From positions 6,312-25,652 of the forward strand of contig NW_004457538.1 of NCBI RefSeq assembly GCF_000313135.1: 19,341 nt of DNA, read 5' to 3'. The stretch is from Acanthamoeba castellanii str. Neff (taxonomy: Eukaryota > Discosea > Longamoebia > Acanthamoebidae). The notes under the pieces were generated by a model. That model was not told where the DNA came from. It made no database searches and saw nothing but the letters and a program-made list of their open reading frames with translations. Of this stretch, positions 10,506 through 19,100 are shown one piece after another (positions within the stretch are counted from its first letter, which is position 1; each line of letters opens with the position of its first letter). A program made the translations under genes and the position numbers.

Positions 10506-13500
10506 TCGACCTGTGCGCACGACACGACCAACGACACGCAACACACAACACACAACATAACACACAACAACCGCACGCATGCACTGTGTTGCCGTTTGAC
10601 ACGAATTTGTGCGCCACCGTCTGACATGTATATATATAGAAACGCACGCCGAGCTGGCGGTGCAGGATACGGGCATCGGCATTCCGTCCGAGGAGGTGCC
10701 CCTGTTGGGCAAACGTTTCCATCGCGTGCAGACGCCCGGCGGCCGCTCGCACGAGGGCACTGGCATAGGCACGTGCGCCGTCCCATCGCGTCGCATCCCA
10801 CCACTTACCCCTCCCAAGCGCTGATCTTTCCTCTCACGCGTCCAACACACGTGTGCGACGCGGGGCTCACCAACGTACGACACGCACCTCACAGGTCTAG
10901 CCCTGGTCTTCGAGTTGGTGCGCCTCCACGGCGGCACCGTGTCGGTGGAAAGCAAATTGGGCAAGGGTACGCCCACCGAGCGCACACGCTGCGATTATGG
11001 GATCGCTCCAACAAGGGGATTGGTGGTGATTGGTTGTTCTTACGCCCCCTCCCCCAATCAGGCTCCACGTTTCGGGTGCGGCTTCCGTTTGGCACGCAGC
11101 ACCTGCCGGCCAATCAGATCAAGCGCATCGTGCGGACCCTGCCCGCGGCCTTTGCGGCGTCCGCGAAGTACCCAGCCTCGCCTCGCCATCACCTCCCCGA
11201 GGGCGGCCAGCCGCAGCTGCCGCCGCACCAGCCGCAGCCGACGAATGCGAACGCGGACGAGTACGACACGTCGCTGGCCGACGCCCGCAACTACTCGAAG
11301 ACGGCGTCGTGGTGGCTGCCCTCGATCCCGATCGCGGCCTCGTCGTCGTCGCGCAACAGCTCGTCGATGTCGTCGGCCTCGTCGTCGTCGTCGTCTTCGT
11401 CATCGTCATCGTCGGCCTCGTCGTCGCCCGTGCTGTCGCTGTCGTCGTCACCGTCGTCCTCGTCGCCGGAGATGCCGTCGTCGCCGCGATCGCGCACGGC
11501 CTCCACCTTCAGCGTGCTCTCCGACAAGCACAGCAAGCGGTCCAAAAAGAAAGTGCGCATTCCTCCACACATTCCTCCCGCACATTCCTCCGCCACATTC
11601 TTTGCCGACGGCTTCGTCGTTGCGTGACGTCAGCATGACCCACTCACGCCACCCAACCAATTGCAGAGAGGCAAGGACACCAAGGCGCGAGTGCTGCTGG
11701 TGGACGACAATTTTGATATGCGCGAATACGTCGCGCGACTACTGAGCACCAAGTACGAAGTCATCAGCGCCGCCAATGGTACGTCACCACTACCACCACC
11801 TCCTCTCGAAGCCACGCACTGCGACCATTGACAGGCTAACAATCGCCCGCATCCGCGCAGGTTTGGAAGCGCTGAGCGTGCTGCGATCCGGGCCGAATGC
11901 CATCGACCTAGTACTGACCGATGTCATGATGCCCTTCCTGGACGGTTTTTGGACTCCTCAAAGAGCTTCGGTACGACACACGACACACGACACACGACAC
12001 ACGACACACGACACACGACACACGACACACGACACACGACACACGACACACGACACACGACACACGACACACGACACACGACACACGACACACGACACAC
12101 GACACACGACACACGACACACGACACACGACACACGACACACGACACACGACACACGACACACGACCCACGACCCACGACCCACGACCCACGACCCACGA
12201 CCCACGACCCACGACCCACGACACACGACACACGACACACGACACTGATCATGGCACGATAGGTCGCGAGACGAGACGCGCATGTTGCCGGTGATTATGC
12301 TGTCGGCGCGAGCAGGCGAGGAGGCCAGCGCCGAGGGCCTGGCCGAGGGGGCCGACGACTACCTCATCAAGCCCTTCACCGCGCGCGAGCTGCTGTCCCG
12401 CGTGTCGTCGCACCTGCGGATGGCCCGCATGCGCATGGAGGCGGCCGACACCGAGCACACGCTGAGGATGGACGTGGCCGAGGGCAAGGAGCGGCTCGAG
12501 CGCATCCTGGCCTCGATCCAGGACGCCTTCGTGTCGCTCGACGCCCGGCTGCGCTACTCGTTCGTCAACACCAACGCCGCCTTACTTCTCGGCGCCAAGA
12601 AAGAGGGTATGTGCGTGTCGTGCGTGTCGTGCGTGTCGTGCGTGTCGTGCGTGTCTTAACGTGATGTGCGCGTGTCGTGTCGTACATTAGATATGGTGGG
12701 CCACAACGTGTGGCGATTCATGGTCGACACGGAGGACCGCGTGGTGCGACGCAACCTGGAGCGGGCGGTGAAGGAGAAGGTGGACCTCGTGTTCGACTAT
12801 TACTACAACAACCGGGACCGCTGGTACGAGAGCCGGATTTATCCGGGAGCCGACGGAGGCGTCACGCTGTACACGATCGACGTCACCGCGCGAAAGAAGT
12901 CCGAGATCCGGCTCGGCCTTATGTCCCAGGTCGGTCGGTTGCTGTCGGCCAGCGTCGACAGCCATCTGCCCTCGCTGCTCTCCGGCGCTCTCAAGATCAT
13001 CGCAGGTACCAACCACAGCCAATACAACCGACCACGCGCGGCTGCCTGCGTTGTTGAGACTATTCAAAAAACTAAGTTCACGCACCCGCGCTGCTATGAC
13101 AGGTTCGGTGGTGGCGGACTGGTGCATTCTCGACGTGGTCGCCGAGAACAACACCCTACAGCGCATCGCCACGCCCCAGGCCGCCACCCAGCTCTGGCAG
13201 CTGCACAAGCTCCCATCGCCAGCAGCGGGGGACAAGGGCAAGAGGGTGACGGGCGGCAAGAAGTACTTCAAGGAGCTGGAGCTGTGCAACGGAGAGCGCG
13301 TGGGGATCGAGTGCGGGTTGCCCAACCCCGACGACTTCTTCGTGTGCTACCTCGAAGGCCGCGGCAAGATCTTCGGCTGCTGGCTCTTCGCCCGACACCC
13401 GTTCCTTCAGTCTGGCTTCCACGTACCTTCTTCCTCTCGTGCGGTTGTGTCGTGTGCGGTTGTATGTCGCGTGTGTCGCGTGTCATGTGTCGTGTGCGGT

Positions 13501-15900
13501 TGTGTGTTGTGTGCGGTTGTGTGCGGTGTGACTCAAAAATGTGAGTGCAGCACGAGGACATTGCGACGGGCGAGGAGCTGGCGCGACGAGCGTCGATGGC
13601 GATTGACAACGCGCGCCTGTATCATGAGGCCGAGAGGGCGAACCACGCCAAGGACCACTTCCTCGCGGCCCTCTCCCACGAACTCCGCACACCGCTCACG
13701 CCCGCGCTCCTGCTTTCCGAGTCCCTCCTCGGTCCGTACCGCGCCACCTTAACCATCAAACTCTTTGGGGGCGTTCAATTTACTTTGAAATGCATGGAAT
13801 GCGTGTGCCTATATTTGCGCAGGAGAGGGACTGCCGCCACAGGCCGAAGAGAATGTGCGGATGATCCACGAGTCGGTGGAGCTGGAGGTGCAGCTCATCG
13901 ACGACCTGCTCGACCTCACCAAGATCTCGCGGTACCTCGACACAACACTCGCATTGATGGCTACACTATATTCACGTGTTGTGTGTGTGTGTGTGGTACA
14001 GGAACAAATTGGAGCTACACTTGCAAGAGGTGGTGGCGCACGAGCTGTTGAGTCGCACGCTGCAGATCGTGGGACACGAGATCAAGCTCAAGAAGCTCCA
14101 CGTCTCTACCGACTTCGCCGCCACCATCGACCGACTCAACGCCGATCCCGCACGGTACATCCCCCCCCCGGTGCCCGCCAGACGCATTTCACCTGACCTC
14201 TTCGTGTGCTGTGTGCGGCGTGTGCGGCGACGATGTAGGCTGCAGCAGGTGTTTTGGAACATCACGAAGAACGCGATCAAATTCACGCCGGAGGGCGGCG
14301 CCATCGCGATCCGCACGCGCAACTACGAGGCCGTAGACGACGACGCCGTGCCCTCGGAGAAGGAGAAGAAAAAGAATGAAATGATTCAGGAAATGCGGAA
14401 GCGAATCCAGCCCCACGGCACGTGCGGCGGCGGCGGCGGCGGCGGTAAAGAGAAGGAGGCCAGGGAGGCTAAGGAAGCGAAGCGGCGGCTCATGCTCGCC
14501 GTCGAGATCATGGACACGGGCATCGGCATCGAGGACCACGTCTTGCCGCACCTCTTCCGCGCCTTCGAGCAGGGCGACGCCTCCATCACCGTGCGCTTCG
14601 GCGGCCTCGGCCTCGGCCTCTCCATCTCACGGTACCACACACGACACGACACGACACACGCTGTGATGCTCACCCATGCGTGAATGGGGGGGGGAGCAGA
14701 TCGCTGGTGGAGATGCACCAGGGCACGCTGAGCGCGGCAAGCCAGGGCAAGAACAAGGGCGCCACCTTCACCATCCACCTCCCAGTCGTACGGCCCGCCG
14801 CCTCCTTTCATTCTCTAGCGATTCCTAACCGACTCTGTGTACCGCGCAGTTCAAGGGCGGGGCGCTGCCGTCGCCGACGGGTCGCACTTCGCTGGGCTCG
14901 GCGGAGATCAAGCTGCTCACTCCGTCCTCCTCCTCCTCCTCTTCATCATCGTCTTCGTCGTCGCCGTTGGCTTCGGCTTCGTCGTCACGCGCCTCTTCCC
15001 CAGTGCCGAGTCTCGCCGACGCCGCTGTCGCTGTCGGGCTTGTCTCTGCCTCTAGCGGGGGGAGTGTCGACAACGTCAGCCAACTCAAATCGAGCTATTC
15101 TGTCGACAGCATCAGCAGCGGCGGCGAAAGCAGCGGTTTCTCCCCGCTCTCGTCCTCCTCGTCCCTGCCCACCGTCATCCCGGCCTCCAACTCCTTCTCG
15201 CCGCCCACCTCCCCGCGTGGCGCCGCCGGCTCGCCCGGCCCACCGCCGCCACGCGACCTCAAGGTACACCCAACGCCAGCCCTGGCGACACCCATTCGGC
15301 ATTGCTTGGGCTCACGCAGTGGTGGTGGTGGGCCGACAACAATGGCAGGTGCTGCTGGTCGAGGACAACAAGAGCACGCTGGTGATCATGTCGCGGCTGC
15401 TGCGCCAGAAGCTGAACTACGACGTGGTGGTGGCCTCGAGCGTGGGCGACGCCCTGCGCGCGGCGGACGAGGCCCGGGGCGAGTTCGACCTGGTCATCAG
15501 CGACATCGGCCTGCCCGACGGCACGGGCCTCCAGCTCATGACCACCCTCAAGGCCAAGTACAACCTCAAGGTACCCCCAGTCGTGTCGTGTTGTTGGTCA
15601 TTGATCGTGTCGTGGTGCATGTTGCGTGTTGCGTCGTGTGCGGTGATGCGTGTGCGGTGATGTGTGTGCGGTGTGTGCTCACGACATGTGGTGCGCTTGC
15701 AGGGTATTGCGCTGTCGGGCTACGGCATGGACGAGGACGTGCAGCGGAGCGCCGACGCGGGGTTCGAGCTGCACTTGACCAAGCCAGTGCACTTTGCCTC
15801 CCTCTTGGCGGCCATCCACGCCCTTCATCACCACCAGCCGCCGTCGGCGGGCAACCCTCAGCCTACTGATGACCCTCCCTTCCCATCGGATCACGTGTAA
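6953..15900 (+). CDS. Tandem (double) hybrid sensor histidine kinase, with a frame break in the first receiver domain
   Basis: Soluble multistep phosphorelay kinase, about 1,916 aa if the frame break is discounted; no membrane segment or signal peptide seen. Order by approximate residue: N-terminal helical region 1-200; PAS 206-347 ([25 protein letters not shown]); GAF 348-545; HisKA with SHEFRTP, His566; HATPase with [22 protein letters not shown]; Ser-rich linker 779-935; receiver with LLVDDN, phospho-acceptor Asp989 (LTDVMMP), Lys1041 (IKPF); PAS 1082-1190; GAF 1195-1330; second HisKA with SHELRTP, His1374; second HATPase with [23 protein letters not shown]; Ser-rich linker 1640-1777; second receiver with LLVEDN, Asp1829 (SDIGLP), TKPV. 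There are 31 exons; key ones: 6953-7120, 7924-8023, 8561-8676, 9825-9920, 10027-10232, 10640-10768, 11062-11552, 11667-11778, 11861-11970, 12263-12606, 13551-13731, 14239-14631, 15349-15570 and 15703-15900. All required phosphorelay residues are present. The domain order resembles bacterial proteins, suggesting ancient transfer followed by intron gain (inference). The stop TAA overlaps an AATAAA. Confidence 0.93.
7121..7272 (+). other. Histidine kinase intron 1
   Basis: GTATGC donor to TTTGCAG acceptor, both in phase 0. It is AT-rich compared with the flanking exons. The next exon boundary, somewhere between 7435 and 7524, is ambiguous: the frame stays open through GTGTGT, GTGAGC and GTATAC donors. 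I used 7524. Confidence 0.7.
7821..7923 (+). repeat. Histidine kinase intron 3 with a (CT)n tract
   Basis: Positions 7899-7921 are an uninterrupted CT dinucleotide run that abuts the AG acceptor at 7922-7923, so the microsatellite itself serves as the polypyrimidine tract. The following exon restores the start of the PAS domain ([10 protein letters not shown]). Confidence 0.8.
9357..9438 (+). repeat. Histidine kinase intron with a short ACACGAC-type repeat
   Basis: Positions 9373-9406 hold a few imperfect copies of the 9-mer CGACACACA, the same family as the array in the DnaJ intron at 784-833 but on the opposite strand relative to its gene. Donor GTACTC and acceptor GTCCAG are in phase. Confidence 0.65.
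9544..9657 (+). other. AT-rich intron in the first GAF region of the histidine kinase
   Basis: Runs from GTACCC to TTTTAG and is strongly AT-rich (ATTTATCT-type runs) within an otherwise GC-rich gene. The splice joins ELDDNYR to IFYNLF in phase, matching the end of the GAF domain. Confidence 0.75.
10458..10639 (+). repeat. Histidine kinase intron with an 11-unit (CTTT) tetranucleotide tract
   Basis: Positions 10463-10507 are a pure CTTT repeat of a little over 11 units directly after the GTACT donor. The acceptor follows a TATATATATAG run at 10629-10639. The intron sits between the N box and the DTGIGIP box of the first ATPase domain. Confidence 0.85.
10769..10894 (+). other. Non-canonical GC-AG intron
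   Basis: The upstream exon ends GGC ATA G and the intron begins GCACGT; the acceptor is CTCACAG. Only this boundary gives the expected phase and rebuilds the ATPase G2 box as [14 protein letters not shown] donors nearby (10772, 10779) give the wrong phase, and reading through meets a stop. Confidence 0.75.
11300..11500 (+). other. Ser-rich low-complexity linker coding region before the first receiver
   Basis: Within exon 11062-11552, long runs of TCG codons encode poly-Ser with scattered Ala and Pro (residues about 845-915). It connects the first ATPase domain to the first receiver domain. The antisense and +1 frames are also open and give Asp- and Arg-rich shadows, which are not genes. Confidence 0.8.
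11946..11950 (+). other. One-base frame break (T5 run) in the first receiver domain
   Basis: Upstream the frame reads [12 protein letters not shown]. From here the conserved helix continues only in the next frame, as GLLKELR, and the following exon also needs that frame. One T too many in the run GGTTTTTGG explains it. This is the only junction in the window where phase is not conserved. It may be a sequencing or assembly error or a real lesion. Confidence 0.8.
11971..12262 (+). repeat. Histidine kinase intron filled by a 38-unit heptamer minisatellite
   Basis: The array occupies 11975-12246: 27 copies of GACACAC (11975-12163), then a block of 8 copies of GACCCAC (12164-12219), then 3 more GACACAC and a partial copy. 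Donor GTACGA and acceptor GATAG bracket it. The intron is 292 nt, by far the longest in the gene, and the repeats produce spurious open frames on both strands. Confidence 0.93.
12607..12690 (+). repeat. Histidine kinase intron with a 9-mer tandem repeat
   Basis: Five exact copies of GTGCGTGTC lie at 12611-12655, starting three nt after the donor. The splice joins KKE to DMVGHNVW in the second PAS domain, in phase 1. Confidence 0.85.
13423..13550 (+). repeat. Histidine kinase intron with degenerate GTGTCGTGTGCGG repeats
   Basis: Between donor GTACCT and acceptor GTGCAG, positions 13437-13530 are imperfect repeats of GTGTGCGGTT and CGTGTGTCG. The intron separates the second GAF domain from the exon that carries the second HisKA box. 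Confidence 0.75.
14340..14490 (+). other. Charged and poly-Gly insertion inside the second ATPase domain
   Basis: Coding segment in exon 14239-14631. Between the N box and the DTGIGI box it encodes Asp-, Lys- and Glu-rich sequence with a run of seven Gly (GGC codons near 14423-14446). The insert of roughly 45 residues is far longer than the usual loop and is probably disordered. Confidence 0.75.
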
Positions 15901-15904
15901 TAAA
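15899..15904 (+). terminator. Poly(A) signal overlapping the histidine kinase stop codon
   Basis: The end reads GTG TAA TAAA, so AATAAA begins inside the TAA stop codon. T-rich sequence follows at 15914-15960. If used, the 3' UTR would be only about 20-30 nt long. Confidence 0.65.
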
Positions 15905-16174
15905 CGCAGAGTGTTTTTTTTTATTTGTTTTACATGTATCTCTAATTTATTTATTTTTTAACATTTAAAATTGGAGTTTTTGCTCCGCCTACAGGCCGGC
16001 AGCTCGCGGCGCTCAAGTGGGCGCGGACCAACTGCCCGTGGGACGAGGAGACATGTGCCGCGGGTGGCCATCTCACGAGATGTGCTGTCCACATAATTTA
16101 AAATAAAATAGTAAAAAAAGAAAAGGAAAACGAAAAACGAAACACAGATCAGAAGCAACGAGGCTCCTGCGAAG
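15905..16174 (+). promoter_or_regulatory. Intergenic region upstream of the IST1-I/LWEQ gene
   Basis: The 270 nt comprise the T-rich 3' end of the kinase gene, a GC-rich middle part (15980-16090) and an A-rich stretch (16094-16140) shortly before the next ATG. No defined promoter element can be named and no gene is seen. Confidence 0.5.
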
Positions 16175-19100
16175 ATGCTGGAGCGCCTTTCCTTGACCAA
16201 CAATGCCGCCAAGTTCCCTCAGAAATGGTAGGCCATCATCAGCATCTTTGCATGGTGGTTGCTGCTGCGAGTAAAAAAAAATATGGCTTGTGCGATTCAT
16301 CATTTATTGTCTTGTGTAGAATGCCATGGGCAAGGCAGATGAGCTTTTCATCGTGTTTTTTAATAGGATTAATCTTTATTTCTGGGGGCCAGCTCGATTC
16401 AGCTGAAGCTGGCCATCAATCGTATGCGATTGCACCGCACGAAGAAGCTCGAGGAGGGAAACCGCCACAAAAAGCAGATCGCCGACCTCCTGGCCACCGA
16501 CAAGGAACAGCTGGCACGCGTCAAGGTCCCTCCCTCCCACCCGCATGCCCCTTGGTCGCAACCGCGCTTGACTGTGTGTTGTTGTTGTCGTTGCGCTGAT
16601 GATGATGATGGATGGTGGTGATGGATGATGGCACTGGTGGCGGCACGTGTGTGTGTGCAGACGGTGTCGGTCATTTTCGAGGACTACATGATCGAGGCGC
16701 TCAACATGGTGGAGGTCTACTGCGAGACCATCGTCTCCCGCGCGCAGCTTCTCTCTGCACAGAAGTAAGAGACACTCGTGTTCTGTGCCGTGCGTGTCGT
16801 GCGCGCGCTCGTGCGTCGTGGCGAGATCAAACTGACGTGGTCGCAACGCGTGCGTGTGTGCGTGCGTGCGTGTGTGCGTGTGCGTGTGTAGGACGTGTCC
16901 TCTTGAGCTGAAGGATGCCGTCTGCAACATTATCTACTGCGCGCCCTATCTGGCCATGGAGGAACTGACCAAGGTTGGTTTATATTTATTTATTTATTCA
17001 ATTATTTATTGAATTTGCATAAATAAATAAATAAATATAAATAAATAAATGAAATAATGCTAATTGCTGTTTTTCGCTGCAGTTGCGTAAGGCGTTCATC
17101 AAGCGCTACGGGAAGGACTTTCCGATGGACTGTGAGCGCAACGGGTACCTCAACGAGAAGCTCATCTCGCGGCTGCAGCACAACCCGCCCGACGAGGCCC
17201 TCATCAACTACTACCTCTCCGCCATCGCCAAGAAGCACAACATCGACTGGGAAGTCCCTGTACGTTCTTTTCCTCCCCCGCTTCCCCCTTCACTCTTTTT
17301 ACTCTTCGTTTTCGCTCTTCGCGCTCTTCGTTCTTTTGTTTCCTGATGTATGTCGTTGGTCGCGCGTGTGTCGTGTCGTGTCGTGTCGTGTCGTGTCGTG
17401 TCGTGTCTGCAGGTGGGAATGCTCCCGACGTCGATTCTCACGCCACAGCCGGGCGCGCAGCAGCCGCAGTTCCCGACCTACGGCTACCCGCCCATGTCCG
17501 GCCAGCCGGGCGCACAGGGGCCGCCGCCCACCTCGCCGCCCCAGCCCCACCACGCCCCGCCCTCCGCCGTCTACTACCCCGCGCCCGGCCAGTTCCCCGC
17601 GTCCCCATCTTCGCCCACCTTCCCTCCCGCCCACTTCACTCAAGGTGCCCCCGACCCCCCGCGCGCGTGTCGTGTGCGGTGCGTGCGGCAACTAAATGTT
17701 TCTTGTGTGTGTGTGTGTGTGTATGTATGTGTGTGTGTGTGTGTGTGTGTGTGAGACAGGTGGAATGCAGCAGGGCGGCATGTCGCAGGGGACCAGCGCC
17801 ATTCCGAGCGCGGACTCGGTGGACGACCTCGAGGCCCGCTTCCGCGCGCTGTCGGGCCAGCCGGGCGGCGGCGATGGCGGTGGCGGCGGTAATCTGCAGT
17901 CGCTCCAGCACGGCGCGGTGGTGCAGAACTCGCAGCCCATGCCCGACTTCCTGGACGAGCTCGACTCGATGTGGAAGCAGTCGGCCTCGGCCGCGCGCGC
18001 GGTCGAGCCCGCGCTGGCCCGCGTCGACGCGGCGCTGGCCGAACTCGAGGCCTCGGCCCGGTCCGTCGGCGCCGGCAAGCTGCTCGCCCGCAGCGCCGTG
18101 CCGCCGACCAACGGTAACGACCCACCCCCGGCCTCTAACCTTCACGCACGACCCGACACGACCAACGACACGCCACTCGCACACAATAACGCGTGTGTTG
18201 TGTCGTGTCATGTGTGTCGTGTGCGATGATAGATGAGGCGGCGGCAGCGCTGGCGGCGGCAGTGGAAGCGCTGCGGCAGGCGACGTCCGGGCTGTCGTCG
18301 GAGGCGGCCAACGGACGGCCGATCGGCGACAAGGCCCTGACGCTCGCGCAGGCCCTCGCGCGCCTGTCCGACCTCTCCGTCGAAGCCGCCGCTCAGCTCG
18401 CCAGCGTCGATGCCCAGGTGCTCCCCACCCCCACCCGCCCCCATCGCCTCGCGCCTTGCTTCGCTCACGTGTGCGGTCGTGCATGTGCGGCCATGTGTGC
18501 GTGTGCGGCTGTTAGGCGTCGGCACTGCGTGCGGTCCGCGCGTCGCTGGAGTCGGGCCGCGTGCTACTGGCCGCGGCCGAGGCCACCGGGGCGTCGCCCC
18601 ACGACCCCTCCCTGCGCGACCGGCTGGGCCAGGCCTCGGCCGGCGTCGCCGCCGCAGTCAAGTCCCTCTTCGCCATCCACCAGCAGGCCCGGCAGCAGCA
18701 GCAGCAACCCGCCCCGCAACCCTCCGCCTCCTCCTCATCATCCGGTACACCGCACACGCACAACCACACCGCACCCACCGCACACAACTCATTGCGCGTG
18801 TGCGTGCGGTTTCAGCGGACGAGGCGGCGCGTGCGGAGATCATGAAGGCGGCGCAGGCGCTGATCGCGGCGGCCACGCAGCTGCACGAGACCTCCACGGG
18901 CGCCGCGCCGCGCAAGCCGCCTGCGGGTCCGAAGACCGGCGGGTGGGAGGACCTGGCCTACGATCTGGGCGGCCTCCCGCCGGGTCTCATCCCGCCGGCC
19001 CAGCACATCGCCGGCGCCGCGGGCGCGCTGCTGGCCGCCGCGGCCGAGTGCCAGGCCGAGCGGGTGCAGGCCATGTCAACAGGGCCGCACTACCACGCTG

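Noticed and set aside
11030..11745. Arg-, Asp- and Val-rich open frames overlapping the kinase linker
   Set aside because: They are shadows of the TCG-codon Ser run read in other frames or antisense. The kinase frame is fixed by flanking ATPase and receiver motifs.
11975..12246. Regular repeat array as a possible CRISPR
   Set aside because: Units are 7 bp and abut each other with no unique spacers; the setting is a eukaryotic intron.
11908..12294. Long open frames on both strands made of VCRVSC- and THDTRH-type repeats
   Set aside because: They are translations of the heptamer array, whose 7-bp unit is open in several frames. The array sits in an intron with matching donor and acceptor.
6953..15900. 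Bacterial contamination as the source of the histidine kinase
   Set aside because: Some thirty spliceosomal introns interrupt the frame, and the flanking genes are clearly eukaryotic with the same donor-site style.
16979..17041. Hairpin as a rho-independent-like terminator
   Set aside because: It lies within a phase-consistent intron of a eukaryotic gene, and the stem is pure AT.
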